Below are positions 10,927 to 22,391 of a stretch of 64,000 nt of DNA, in pieces. The number at the start of each line of letters is the position of its first letter. Within the stretch, counting starts at the first letter, position 1. The stretch covers positions 58,764,375-58,828,374 of the forward strand of contig NC_052359.1 of assembly GCF_009727055.1 (NCBI RefSeq). The letters are read 5' to 3'. The notes under the pieces are model-generated. The model saw nothing but the letters and a program-made list of their open reading frames with translations, was not told where the DNA came from and searched no databases. Made by a program: the position numbers and the translations under genes. This DNA comes from Benincasa hispida. Taxonomy: Eukaryota; Streptophyta; Magnoliopsida; Cucurbitales; Cucurbitaceae.

Positions 10927-13445
10927 TGTTGGAATGAAAGATGGAAATTACTTAACAAATGCAAGTTCTTTTAGAAATGTATTAATAGATGTTATTATTG
11001 GAACAATTTTTCATGATTGGGCACTTGTATAGTGAACATGATTTGTTATTGGCTAAGTGTTACAAGGAAAGAAAGAACAAATTTTGTAGGAAATGCAAGT
11101 TAGCCGAGAGGGGCATTGGAGTTGTTTATTTATTTATTTATTTTTAAAAAATATTCTTGGATTAATTTGCTAAAATGTAAAATTAATTTAACTTGATAAG
11201 TCTTGTAAGGCTACAAAGGATAAGGAAAATAAATAAAAAGCCACAAAGTATGGAAAACAAGCAGCTGGGTGGAGGCTTTGATTGGAGGAAAAAGTGTGCA
11301 GCTTCGGCTAGAAATGTAGGGTTTGAAGAATGTGATGGTTCTCCCAAAATAATCGTGCAAAAGTTTCTATATTTAAACCAGATTAAAGCTTATTGAGTTT
11401 TGAGTCTATTATAGGGCTGCTCAAGAGATTTGGAATCGGAAAACTGAAGAAATCTTGAAAATAGTGAAGGTTGCCCGAAAAACTGGAAAATCCGAGTAAA
11501 GTGTAGTCCAGAAGAGATTCTGAGCTCTGAAATACAAGTTAAGAGCTGTAATTTTGAGGTTAGTTAGCTTAAAGGTTTATTAACATATTTCATGAAGGAA
11601 TTATGTGCAAATTTTTGCTTTAAGTTCGGTTAAAAGTTGGTTAAAGTGAAACCACTGTTTTCTCGAATAAGGTAGCAGCAGGCCAGCCACCCCCTAAAGG
11701 CTGCCAGCCCCACAAACGCGCCTCACTTCGTGCCACGCCCCTCAGCACGCCTCAGCCCGTTCAGCCTTACACACCCACGGCCAGCCTTGCCCACCCACGC
11801 CTACAACCCGCGCCCATGTTCATTTCTAGTGCCCAATTGCTTATTTTTTAGCATTTTGGGTGTTGGTGAGCATTTTTGAATCCCAATTAAGATTTTCTTG
11901 ATATTTTGACCCTAGAATAAATACTTTTGGATTAAAAACTGAATTTTGGGCCATTTTGGATAATGTGAGGAAAATGGACTTAAGGAGCAAAATGTGAATT
12001 TTTAGGTGTTAAAATGAGTTCAAGTGGTTGCATTGAATCACTATGGGCTGTTTTTGGTTGATTTGACCACTTGGGACTTTATTTCAAGTCAAATTGAAGT
12101 TGGACAGGCTTACAACCCAAGGAGCTCCTGCCAGTGATAGTGAGTGGTTTATTTTTTAATGTTTTGATATAGAAACTAATTATATATATAGTATGTTATG
12201 ATTTATGAAATGTGATGGCATGATCTGTTTTACTTGATTAATATTTCAAAAATGATTAAATCGTGATTTCTAAACTCTCGATGGTTTTATACGATCTTGA
12301 TTTATCAAAATGTAGTTTGGAACCAGAGTTTACATAATTGTGACTTGCATGGTTTTATATGAAAACCTCTTGATGTTGAATTTAAAAATGCTGAATGTTT
12401 GTGAAAGTGGTTTCAAACTACTAATTCTTGTACCCGAGAGATGGTTATTTTTTCGTGCTACTTGAATGTATTTCAGTAGCATCGCTTAGGCGATCAGGGG
12501 GCTACCGAGTTAGATGTGGCCAGAGTATACCGGGAAATCCAGAGGAACCTGCGCTTGTAGCGCCACCCAGGCTATCAGGGGGCTACCACCGGGGTCAGAC
12601 GTAGCCAGAGTATACCGGGGAGTCCAGAGTAACCTGGGCCTGTGGTGTGTATCTATGCTTAGCCTTGAGGCAGCTCTGCGTGCACGTATGATCTTGTGAT
12701 TTGGTTTACACTGCTGGGGGCATTCTGTGTCCAGAGAACCCGCCGTTGTAAACGAGTATTTAGATACAAAGTTGGTGTGGTTTTCTGATAACGATTGAAT
12801 GCTTTAAAATGTGCTTATGAGAGTTGATCATGCCACTGTTTTACTAGCATGTGTTTGAGATGTTATTGAATCTTTTATACTTGGCCAATGTTTTATTGAA
12901 TAGTTTCATTACTTTTATTGATGATTTAAAAAGCGATAGCTTTTGTTTATATTAGATTACCACTCATTGGGCATTAGCTCATGCCTTCGATGTTTTACGT
13001 TTTCCCCCCCAGGTAGCGTTAAAATTCCGGAAACATGCTGAGCTGTTTACTGCCACACGACAAGAGTTTCCTGCTACATTGTAGGCCTTGCACTGTTGTA
13101 AATAGATTGCATATCACAAACCTTACGTGTCATGGTTTTGGGAGTATGGGACAAGAGGAGTTGTTTTGTTGTGTAATGTCTAAAAGTGTTTCCGTTGTGT
13201 CTAAACTTTGTTCATGGTTTGTATATAACAGGAGATAGAAAGTTTATGAAACTTGTTTGTGGATATCGTAAAATGGAATATGCTGAATGGAAATTAAATG
13301 TGCTAAAGGATTATTATGTAATTGTTCAAATTTAAGCACGGGTTAAGTTGATTAATAAGATGTTAAATGTCATTGGGGGAGGTGATGTTTGGCATTTTCA
13401 CACCTCTTTCTAGGTTAGGTGGGTAATCTGGGAGGGAGTGTGACA
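10927..13445 (+). repeat. Ty3/gypsy 5' LTR, about 2.5 kb
   Basis: Starts TGTTGGAATG and ends ...GTGTGACA, followed 3 bp later by a Met-tRNA-type primer-binding site. Its position directly upstream of a gypsy gag fixes it as a 5' LTR. It contains a short GC-richer, proline-codon-like block near 11690-11815 and an 81-bp duplication. The 3' LTR is not in the window. Confidence 0.75.
12495..12650. repeat. 81-bp duplication inside the gypsy LTR
   Basis: 'cagggggctacc' at 12495 and 12576 begins two similar units, each containing 'ccagagtataccggg' and 'ccagag.aacctg'. The period is 81 bases with scattered differences. Confidence 0.75.
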
Positions 13446-13448
13446 GCT

Positions 13449-13464
13449 TGATATCAGAGCATGG
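13449..13464 (+). promoter_or_regulatory. Gypsy primer-binding site
   Basis: tgatatcagagcatgg differs by one base from the common plant TGGTATCAGAGCATGG site complementary to initiator-methionine tRNA. It lies 3 bp after the LTR end. Confidence 0.75.
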
Positions 13465-13578
13465 TTTTGGGAGACTTGAGGGTTATGTGTTAGAGAGTCA
13501 GTACGTCTTAGGCTTGCATGTAGCAGGATATTCATGATTTTTACTGAATATGATGTCACATATTGTAATATAGGGATT

Positions 13579-14730
13579 ATGACTCGTCGTGGCAGGAGGA
13601 AGGAACAGTCGGTTGACGAAACTAGTAAAGCTCTTGGTGGTGCTATAAGTAAAACTGAGGAATTAGAATATGGAACTAATCAACCCCAGCCAGAGATGAA
13701 TTTTGGGGAATAGATGATGGCTAAGTTTGCTCAGGAACTTGCAGCTAGTGTGAGGGCCGTGCAAGATAACCTTGAGAAGAGTTATGAGATAGAACGTTTG
13801 AAGGCCTTGGGTGCCACAACATTTTCAGGGACAACTAATCCTGCAGATGCTGAGAAATGGATGGAAATGGTAGAAAAATGTTTTTGTGTGATGAGATGCC
13901 CAGATGACAGAAAGGTGGGACTTGCCACTTTCTTACTTCAAGAAGCGGCAAATGACTGGTGGCGTATGACTCAGTTACGCCACTACGCCATGGAGATAGA
14001 CAGATAAGCTGGGAGGAATTCAAAAGCTTCTTCTATGACAAGTTCTATCCAAGGTCATTTCGCAATATGAAATAGAATGAATTTTTGAAGTTAGTGCAGG
14101 GAACGATGTCAGTGGCAGAATATGAGAAAAAATATACAGAACTATCCAAATATGCTATATCAGTAATTGAGGATGAGAGAGACAGATGCAGAAGATTTGA
14201 GGATGGCTTGAGGGAAGATATTCGTACACCCGTTACTGCAAGTGCTGAGTGCAATGACTTTGCTCAATTAGTTGAAATAGCAATGAGAGTTGAGAGGAGT
14301 ATCTCTGAGAAGAGGATAGAGCGAGAAGCTGCAACGAATACTCGCGTAGGTACCTCATTGGGCCAACAACATGACAGATTCAATAGGAGGTTTACCTCGG
14401 GAGTTTCAAATAAGGAAAGCTTTAAATCGAGATATAGTGGTTCTTTCAGTTTTAAATTAGGTAGAGGAGGAGGATTTTCGTCTGTTAACAGTTCAAAACG
14501 ACCATTTTAGTCCACAGTAGGTTCACATGTGAGACCAACCAGTGGTGCTTCTGCAGATGTTGAGAGGAGACCTATTTGTGCACAATGTGGCAGAGGTCAT
14601 TGGGGTCCATGCTTTGGAAAGAATGATATGCTTCAACTGTGGACAACCTGAACATTTCCACAGAAATTGTGCTAAGTTGTTACAAGAGGGCAATACTACT
14701 CAAAGAACCACTTCTTAAATAGTTGATCAG
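13579..14730 (+). pseudogene. Ty3/gypsy gag pseudogene
   Basis: From the ATG at 13579 the reading frame gives a basic start (MTRRGRRKEQ), then the retrotransposon gag core: ALGATTFSGTTNPADAEKW, then ANDWWRM, SWEEFKSFFYDKFYP and MSVAEYEKKYTELSKYA. It ends in a zinc-knuckle region near 14570-14670. Defects are stops at about 13711 and 14077, a frame change near 14005 between the ANDWWRM and SWEEFKSFF parts, a stop at 14508, and a frame change between a first CxxC-type motif and the CFNCGQPEHFHRNC knuckle. In intact elements gag packages the RNA, and this copy cannot be translated through. The type (long LTR, this PBS, gag-PR order) fits a chromovirus, but no integrase is present to confirm it. 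Confidence 0.75.
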
Positions 14731-14736
14731 TCAACT

Positions 14737-15350
14737 ATGCCAACAACTTCCAAAGGCGAGGGTTCAAGCGATGCTAAGCAGAAGGCACAAGTAGGTCACT
14801 CCCATGCTCAAGGGAAAATTTTTGCAATGACCCAACAAGAAGCTTATGAAACATTAGATGTCGTGACTGGTACGTTAATTGTTTTTGGTAAAACTGCTCA
14901 TGTATTGATTGACCCTCGTGCTACGCATTCTTTTGTGTCATGTGTGTTTGCTGTGGATGTTAATAAAAAGTTAGAGTGTTTTCCAGAAGAGTTGTTAATT
15001 AGTACACCATTGGGTGAAACATTTGTGGCTAAAGATGTATATAAAGAATGTACAATACGTGTTAATGGAAGTGAAGTGTCTGCTGACCTCATACCCCTAG
15101 ATATCCAGGAATTTGATATAATTCTAGGGGTGAATTTCTTGTCAAAATATCATGCCTCTTTAGATTGCCATCGAAAGGAGGTAGTGTTTAAACAACCAGG
15201 AAAAGTCGAAGTGAATTTTAAAAGCGATAGACGAATCCTACCTGCATGTGTGATTTTTGTACTAAAGGCAGGTAAGATTTAAGAAAGGGTTGTGTTGCTG
15301 ATCTGGCTCATGTGATAGATAAACAAATTGATAAGAAGTTGAAATTAGAA
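14737..15350 (+). pseudogene. Ty3/gypsy aspartic protease fragment, 3'-truncated
   Basis: The open frame 14737-15282 encodes a gypsy-type protease domain: GKTAHVLIDPRATHSFVS, then the flap region and FDIILGVNFLSKYHASLDC. The usual active-site triad D-S/T-G reads D-P-R here, so the domain is probably inactive even where the frame is open. Just past it the frame breaks, and the family's 'IEDIP' linker to reverse transcriptase is visible near 15340. There LTR-B sequence starts. The RT, RNase H, integrase and 3' LTR are missing. Confidence 0.75.
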
Positions 15351-16730
15351 GATATACCCCTAAAACTATATGTATGTATGTATGTATGTATGTATAGTCC
15401 TATGTTATATCATATATAACATATAACCTATGGTTTAATATTGTATCAAATACAAATATAACCTACAGTTTTAATTATCTCATCAATGACATTTAATATA
15501 AATCTCATTTATATTAAATTCAATTATATGAATCTAATTCATTAATTAATATTTGAATCATATTCAAATATTATTTTCTCTCAAATAAAATTTATATTAT
15601 AATGTATCAAATACATTATATTAATTATATCATATATACTTAAGTGGAATTAATTACACATATAATTAATTCACTCAATTAATTTGAACAATTCAAATTA
15701 ATCCAAAATTGATTATAATTAAATCCCTGTTGAGCTACAGAGGAAAGCTCATGGACCTGTGTCTTGAAGGTATTGGTACTTGAATAGTTAATTAAATTAT
15801 TCAACATCTATTAACTTTGGACACTCAACTAAGACTGAAAATTGCACTATTCGCACTATAGATATATTTCTATGCCCATTGGATATAACCAGTCAACAGT
15901 GCGATGACAATTCATAAATTGCTCATAAATACAACTGGACCAAAATTACTATTTTACCCCTATAGTTACATCTAACTTTTTATGTACCACTGATCCCTTT
16001 AATGAATAATAATTCATAGCCCAACTATGACCAAATTTCTCTCAAGCCAAGAGAGGGTGTGGCTACATTATTCAAGCCCCAGAATCAACCTTTGAGGGAA
16101 CAATTTATCTACTTACTCCGACTTTAGGGAAAGAGAAAATTTCGTCTTGTGTAGTTGTGTTCCGTACTCCCAATCAGACAAATCCCCAAAATGGTAGGCA
16201 TATTGAGTCAGCGCTCTAGTTACTTTCACTCATGTAAATCAAAGGATTGCCTTCCTAGGTAGGAATTCACATCTCACACAGGATTCAGGTCATGTTATCT
16301 ATGGTCATCCTGGTGAAATGTAAGTCTCTATTATTAACGGTGTTATATAATGAGACTAGTCATTTCGTGGTCCGATCTTATACATACTATTTATATAGGA
16401 TACCTCCGCTCACACGTCTCCACATGAATTATCGAGATCAGATTATTTATAGCAGTTTACAACACTTGTAACATCTACAAAACGGACCATATACATAGTG
16501 TCACCAGGATAAGGTACCCAACCTTATCCATCTATTACAGATCGTTTAGGTTATCATTTAAATATGATCCACCTGTATATCTCTACATACATGTTTAAAT
16601 TACATAAAATAACTTAGGATCTTAGTTTATTGGATTGAGTAAATGCTCATAAAATAATAATTATATTATTAATATACAATGTTTATAAACTACGAGAATA
16701 CAAGACAGATTTAGGACATCAATCCCAACA
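15350..16730 (-). repeat. LTR-B fragment, 5' end
   Basis: On the minus strand it starts TGTTGGGATTGATGTCC at 16730 and runs through the whole conserved first 1.4 kb of LTR-B. It stops at a (TATG)n microsatellite (about 15367-15397) beside the gypsy fragment. It is plausibly the same LTR as the tail at 8721-9175, split by gypsy and LTR-C sequence. Confidence 0.7.
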
Positions 16731-16826
16731 ATCTCCCACTTGTCCTAAAGCCTAGGGAGCCAAATGTACATTACAAATAAAGTACAAAATACAATAAACT
16801 AGGGCATATACTATACCCCAATAACA
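16731..16826 (-). other. 96-bp internal tail with polypurine tract
   Basis: On the minus strand this reads TGTTATTGGGG... and ends ...ggacaagtgggagat directly before the LTR-B start TGTTGGG. The purine run next to an LTR start is what precedes a 3' LTR. The outer TGTT end abuts the ctatg duplication. Confidence 0.55.
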
Positions 16827-16831
16827 CTATG

Positions 16832-17285
16832 GTCATCCTGGTGAAATGTAAGTATTTATTATTAACAACGTTATATAATGGGATTATTCATTTCATGGTC
16901 TGGTCTTATACAAACCTTTTTATATAGAACACCCCTACTCACATGTCTCCACATGAATGATCAGGATCAGATCATTTGGAGCACTTTACAACAACTGTAA
17001 CATCTACAAAGCGGGTCGTATTCGTAGGGTCACCAGGATAAGGTATCCAACCTTATCCATCTACTACAGACCATTTAGGTTATCACTTAAACATGATCCA
17101 CCTTTATGTCACTGCATACATGTTTAAGCTACAAAAGATAAACTTGGATCTTAGTTTATTGGTTTTATGGGTCAATGTTACTAAATTTCGAATAAAATAT
17201 CACATATTTTATTAAATAATAAATTGTTTCTACATTACAATTACAAACTACAGGACCCATGAGATTTAAGGCATCAACCTCAACA
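16832..17285 (-). repeat. LTR-B copy 1, 5' part
   Basis: Picks up at 'gtcatcctggtgaaatgtaag', exactly where the 7191-8720 part stopped, and ends ...cctcaaca followed by the TSD ctaac (17286-17290). Confidence 0.8.
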
Positions 17286-17290
17286 CTAAC

Positions 17291-18340
17291 AACATCTTAC
17301 ATACAGTCTCATTAGGGTGTAGTTCGAAAGTCCATGCTTTAAGGGCTAACACTGTATCCTGGTTTAGTGAACACTATAGAGTGTTTGCCAAAAACTCCAT
17401 AAGAAGTAGCCCTCACTTCCACATTTACATAGGTGAGTCTATCAAGGGTACTCCTGTAGCTAGGTACCCCATTTGACATCAAGTGTAGATCTCATTAAGA
17501 ACTAAGTTCAACCTTTCTTACGCTTCAGGATATCAAGCTCAGACTCTAAGTCATAGGAAGGGAACTTTGTGTTCGTTTTAGCACGATCCACTACATATCA
17601 CTTGTAATCAGTTATTACCGTTGAACCTGTTTCTTGGGATCTCTAGTCTACAGGTTGGATTTTCCTCACAGTTGATTCATCTCTTTATAGGCATGAGTTC
17701 TATCATTTTTTAGGTTTTAAAAACCTTCTCTCTTGTCAGTATTTTCGTCATTGGATTTGTCAAGTTTTTGTCAGTCCGTATGTGATTCTAATTGCACCAG
17801 TAGTGAGGAAGTTTCTAATGGTACTGTGCTTACAATATATTTTTCGTCTCTTTTTGTTGTAATAACGGATCTGAACTTTTGCGATGGTTGTAGTACTATT
17901 GCAATGGATCAATATGGCTGGTATCGACATTTCCCATAGGGGAATCTCTGATAGCAGACTTCTAAGCCAACTTACTTCTTCACTAGTTGTTGTCAGTGCT
18001 ATCATTTCTGACTTCCTCGTAGATTAGGCCAGGATAGTCTGTTTCTTGGACTTCCAAGAGACAACTCTGCCTGCTATATTGAAAATATAATCACGTGTCA
18101 GCCTTAGAATCATTCGAGAGGGTATTTCAATCAGCATCATTGAATCCTTCCAGGACAGCGATAAACTTCTAATAATGTAATCTTAGGTTTTGAATTTTCT
18201 TTAAGTACCTCGTAACCCTTTTTATAGCATTCCAATGCTCTATACTAGGTCTGCTTGTAAACCTACAAAGTAATCCTACAGTATAAGCTATATTAGGCCT
18301 AGTGCAGTCAACAATATATCTAAGACTGCCTATAATGCTT
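17291..18340 (-). pseudogene. Copia A RNase H and 3' tail
   Basis: Minus-strand 18005-17760 encodes the copia RNase H end: TTSEEVSWLRSLLSEIPLW, ILIHCNSTTTIA and KHSTIRNFL. The usual 'HCDS' is HCNS here, so a catalytic-type aspartate appears lost. It continues to about 17640 and then to a non-coding tail. RNase H degrades the RNA strand during reverse transcription; frames here are interrupted. Confidence 0.75.
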
Positions 18341-18960
18341 GCATACTCAGATTGACAACACTATCATTAGTGTTCTTGAACAACTTAACACTAGGATCAT
18401 AGGGAGTACATGCTGGTTTACATTCAAGTAATTATATTTCTTTATAATATTTTCTACATAGTGAGATTGATCCAAAGAAATTCTCTTTTCAGACCTAGTC
18501 ATTTTTATGCATAAGATTACACTCGCTTCTTTTAAGTCCTTTACGTCAAAGTTTGCACTCAATGTAGATTTCACATCATTTATGATGTACAAGTTTGACC
18601 CAAAGATTAACAAATCATCTACATATAGACACAACATAGTGAACTAATTACTTTCAAACTTATAGTAGATGCATATGTCACTTTCATTAACCTTGAAACA
18701 TTTAGATAGGATTAAGTTATCAAACTTTTCATGTCATTGCTTAGGAGCCTTTTTCAGGCCATATAGAGATTTATCTAGCTTACAAACCTTATTTTCTTGA
18801 CCATGGACTGTAAAACCCTCAGGTTGTTCCATGTAAATCTCTTCTTCAAGTTCATCATTTAGGAAAGTGGTCTTTACATCCATCTGATGTACTGCGAGAT
18901 TATAAAGGGTAGTAAGAGAAAACAAAACACGGATTGAGGTAATTCTAGTGACAAGGAGAA
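18340..18960 (-). pseudogene. Copia A reverse transcriptase fragment
   Basis: Two minus-strand pieces are collinear with copia RT. 18925-18734 reads VHQMDVKTTFLNDELEEEIY, then QPEGF and KLDKSLYGLKKAPKQ. 18637-18347 contains the catalytic YVDDLLIFGS box and the following DVKDLKEA region. The QMDVK and YVDD aspartates are preserved, but stops and a frame change separate the parts, so the enzyme is broken. Confidence 0.82.
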
Positions 18961-19199
18961 GGTATCAAATAAGTATTTGTTTTCTCTTTGTCTAAAGCCC
19001 TTTGCCACTAACCTGACTTTAAACTTGTCAACTGTTTCATCAGGTCTAAGCTTATTCCTTAGGATCTATTTGCACCCTATTGCTTTTCAACCTGGGTGTA
19101 GGTCTACTAAGTGCCAAGTCCTATTTGATTTAAAAGAGTCTATCTCATCATTTATGGCTTATTGCCATAAGTTGGCACCTATAGAGGACAGGACAACTT

Positions 19200-19421
19200 T
19201 TAGGTCTTTAAGATTTTTTTTACATTATAGGTCTGGAAGTCATCCCAAAAATCCTTGATGGTTCTAATTCTTTTGCTTCTTTTAGGTTTTGGGTCAACTT
19301 CCTCTATAGAGGTATGATTTTTAACTAGGGTTAGACTATTGGATCCTAAGCCCACACTATTTTTCGATTTAAAGGGTAATCTATCCTCAAAGAAGTCAAC
19401 ATCGTTTGGCTCAATGATCAC
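19200..19421 (-). pseudogene. Copia A integrase-RT linker
   Basis: Low-complexity acidic then basic segment (PKPKRSKRIRTIKDFWDDF) between integrase and RT. This is the usual place for the 'RRSKR' linker before the RT domain. Confidence 0.65.
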
Positions 19422-19436
19422 TTGGTTTACTAGGTC

Positions 19437-19984
19437 CTAGAACCCATAGGCTTTACTATTTATGACATAACCTATAAAAACACACTCATAGACTCTACTA
19501 GCTAGCTTTCTTCTTATAGGGTTTAGAATCCTTACAAATGCTAGACATCCCCATGTTTTAAAGTATGACAAGTTTGGTTTCTTATTCTTGAGGACTTCGG
19601 TTGTATTTTTAGACTTTGGTATTCTATTTAGGACATAACACACGATAATCATGATTTCAACCCACCAATAAGACGCGACTTCTAAATTTAGTAAAATAGT
19701 AACTACTAGCTCAGCTAAATTTCTATTTTTCCTTTCGACTTTTCTGTTCATTTCAAGTGCAGTCTTTTCGCATTTTATTCCATGTGAGTTAAAGAATTCA
19801 CTAAAGTTGTCTGAGTTGTACTTAGTTCCCTTATCACTATGAAGTCTTTTAACCTTTATATTAAACCGATTCTCTACTTCATTTACAAACAATTTGAAAG
19901 CATCAAACACATCACTTTTTTTTTTCCCAACAAATATACAAAAGTAAAATCAAAGCAACCATCAATAAAAGTAACAAAATATCT
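19437..19984 (-). pseudogene. Copia A integrase core, 3' part
   Basis: Minus-strand sequence gives YFVTFIDG near 19980, then FKLFVNEVENRFNIKVKRLHSDKGTKY, EKTALEMNRKVERKNRNLAE and the C-terminal KTWGCLAFVRI...YECVFIGY stretch. The central D and E of the DDE triad can be seen (HSDKGTKY; VERKNR). The 5' part of the domain is at 21905-22088, beyond the LTR-C insertion. Integrase inserts the cDNA into the genome; this copy is split and frameshifted. Confidence 0.8.
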
Positions 19985-21904
19985 TGTTAGAGTTAGAAAA
20001 CACGCAGCGGAAGAAAAACGGATCATTGAGCATTCTAATTCATTAATTTTAGCTTTAAATTAAGCATGCTCATAAACTAATAAGAGGGTTTCATAACATA
20101 CATTTGAAGAAGCACTTGAATCTTCCAGTTGCAAATCTCCTCCAAATCTGCTTGTAAACCACCTTAAGGCCTTCCTTACTATCCTCTTGTTGCATTAGAT
20201 TGAGTTGTGGGACTCAAAATAAGCTTGGATTAAGGAATTTTGAGAAGATCTTTGGTTTTAAGACAGTGTGAAGAACACTTCTTCACAACAATTTTCAGCC
20301 AAATGCAACCCTTTATATACCCGAATTCCACTTCAATCTTGAGTATTTATTGCATGACTTTCGTGCAAAGAGAATTGTTACATGGATTGCACTTCATGCT
20401 TGGAAAAATTGACTCAATACTATGGTGGAGAGTGTGTGAGCAACTTGATTTGAAAATGGAGAAATCCCACTTTTGGGATTTTTCCATTTTTCATCTCTTT
20501 TCAATTTATGTTTTGCAATTGATTTCCAAAATCAAATTTTCAAAAATAAAATCTTTATTAATTTTACAAAATTAATTCATTAATTAATTTTCTAATAAAA
20601 TTAATAATAAATAATAAATTAAACAATTTAATTAATTATAATAAATCAATATCAAATATTAAGTTTATTTAACACTAATTCCACCATCATGAATCCCATT
20701 CATGAATTTAATATTTAAATCATATTTAAATATTAATTGATTCTCCAATTTCATTTAATTCCAAAATTAAACGCGTAATTATATCACATATAATTACTAA
20801 TACACTTAATTTTAGTTTGAACGTTTCAAATTAACTTATCATGCTACTCTAAGGCTAATCCATTTGTGAGCTAGTAAGGGACCTCGTGGACCTACAGATC
20901 ATGAGCTTCAAGGATCCAAGATTAATTGGCTAAACTCTTTATACCGAATTAACCCTCATTCGTTAACTACTGGGTCATTCCACTAACGGCCGGAGTTGCA
21001 CTCCCTTCACTATAGATATATTATGTCCACTCGATATAAACATGATTAGTAAGTTAACCTTTCATAGGTTGTTCGTAATAATGACTGGGTCAAATGGTTG
21101 TTTTACCCTCGATATTACATTTTGTTCCTTAAGTCCCACTAATCCTCTACTGAACAATTGCTTTGTGATCCGATCATCAAACCGAGTCCCTCTCGAGCCA
21201 ATGAGAGGGTTGGGCATCTTGTTCAAGACACGGAGTCAACACTTAAGGAAACAACCTCTCTACTATCCCTGAAAGCGTGTAGGAGTGAATTCCATCTTGT
21301 ATACTATGTCCCCAACTATCTACCTGGTCTTACCCCTGAAATGGAGGTTTATCGAGTCGTCGTTGTTGAGCCAACCATCACCTATGAAAATCTAAGGATA
21401 ATCCTGAATAAATAGGAGTTCATAGTTAGCTCAGGATTAAGGTCAAGTTACCTAGGTCATCGCTTTGAAATAGTCAGCCTTAAACAGTAAACAACGTTAT
21501 AAAGTAAGAGTGACTTATTTCGTAGTCCGATCTTGTACAGACTCATTGCATAAGACGACCCCACTTCTTATGTCTTGACATATACGAATCAGGATCACTT
21601 CGTTTGTAGTACTTTACAATTCCTTGTAACAACTACAGTGTGGGCCGCATCCGATAGTGTTATGAGAATAAGGCACCGAATCTTATTCATATACTATAGA
21701 CCATTTTGACTATTTACTCAAACTTGATTCACTTTTATGTATCCACATAAAGTTCAAGTACTAATGTAATAGTCACAGATCTTTTAGTTTATTGGATTTA
21801 TTTCTAAAATGAAATAAGCAATTCATATCTTTAATAACTTATTGAATTTTCAGAATATGTTTTATTGTTTACAAACCACGAGTTTTAGGACATAAAACCC
21901 AACA
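19985..21904 (-). mobile_element. Solo LTR-C, 1,920 bp, inside integrase
   Basis: Bounded by tgttagag on the left and cccaaca on the right (minus strand TGTTGGG...CTCTAACA). The integrase reading resumes across it: LTRNNK before, YFVTFIDG after. No clean 5-bp TSD is left (minus-strand flanks aaaag and agata). No PBS or internal sequence adjoins, so it is a solo LTR. LTR-C shares blocks with LTR-B and may be a diverged relative. Confidence 0.75.
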
Positions 21905-22088
21905 CTTTTATTGTTCCTAGTCAAGATGCCATCAAATTTACATAAGTCATAATGAATTAAATCTAAAGGCTCAAATTTTCTATGTACAGATTTATATGGA
22001 GTCTTAGTTATTTTAGCATTGACTACAATACTCGCATTTATCAAATTCATTCATGGATAACTTAGGTATCATTCCCAACCCAATCATT
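21905..22088 (-). pseudogene. Copia A integrase, 5' part (zinc-binding to core)
   Basis: Minus-strand reading gives MIPKLSMNEFDKCEYC, then AKITKTPYKSVHRKFEPLDLIHYDLC, the border of the pre-integrase zinc region and the core, ending LTRNNK at the LTR-C insertion. A frame break lies between the CEYC part and AKITKTPYK. Confidence 0.75.
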
Positions 22089-22391
22089 CTCGAAGAACAA
22101 CAATCTTGCTATGAAGCTTCTTCACGAACGACTCACAGACTCAAACTCTTTGAAATTACAGACTCGATATCAGTTAATATGCCCAAAAACATAGGGGCCT
22201 TTACAATTAACTTCAAATGTAAAACAATTTAAACAAACTAAAGGCTTCTTCACAGAAACTCCATCAATCCACACATCCACAAATCATTTATGCTTAAATA
22301 GAGAGTAGACATGTTTCACCCACCGAGAATGTAAATGTAATTATTTACATCAATGAATTTGGAATATCAGAAACCTGGCTCTGATACCAAT
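22089..22391 (-). other. Leader and primer-binding site of an LTR-B element
   Basis: On the minus strand 22389-22374 reads TGGTATCAGAGCCAGG, a Met-tRNA-type primer-binding site 2 bp after the LTR-B end (...gttccttca). About 285 bp of untranslated leader follow. The leader stops near 22089, where copia A integrase resumes. This marks LTR-B as the LTR of a retrotransposon and the neighbouring copy as its 5' LTR. Confidence 0.7.

Larger units (their letters stand above)
8721..16826 (-). mobile_element. Second-level insertion inside LTR-B copy 1
   Basis: Bounded by the duplicated pentamer ctatg (8716-8720 and 16827-16831). It opens with tgaagg (minus strand ...ccttca, the LTR-B 3' end) and closes with ...aataaca (minus strand TGTTATT...). 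Inside are an LTR-B tail (8721 to about 9175), an LTR-C copy, a gypsy 5' fragment, an LTR-B head (about 15350-16730) and a 96-bp tail with a polypurine tract. The simplest reading is an element of the LTR-B family reduced to one LTR plus its neighbouring polypurine tract, later invaded by LTR-C and gypsy sequence. Confidence 0.6.

Noticed and set aside
11193..13238. Short plus-strand frames (67, 61, 67 codons)
   Set aside because: They lie in the non-coding gypsy LTR.
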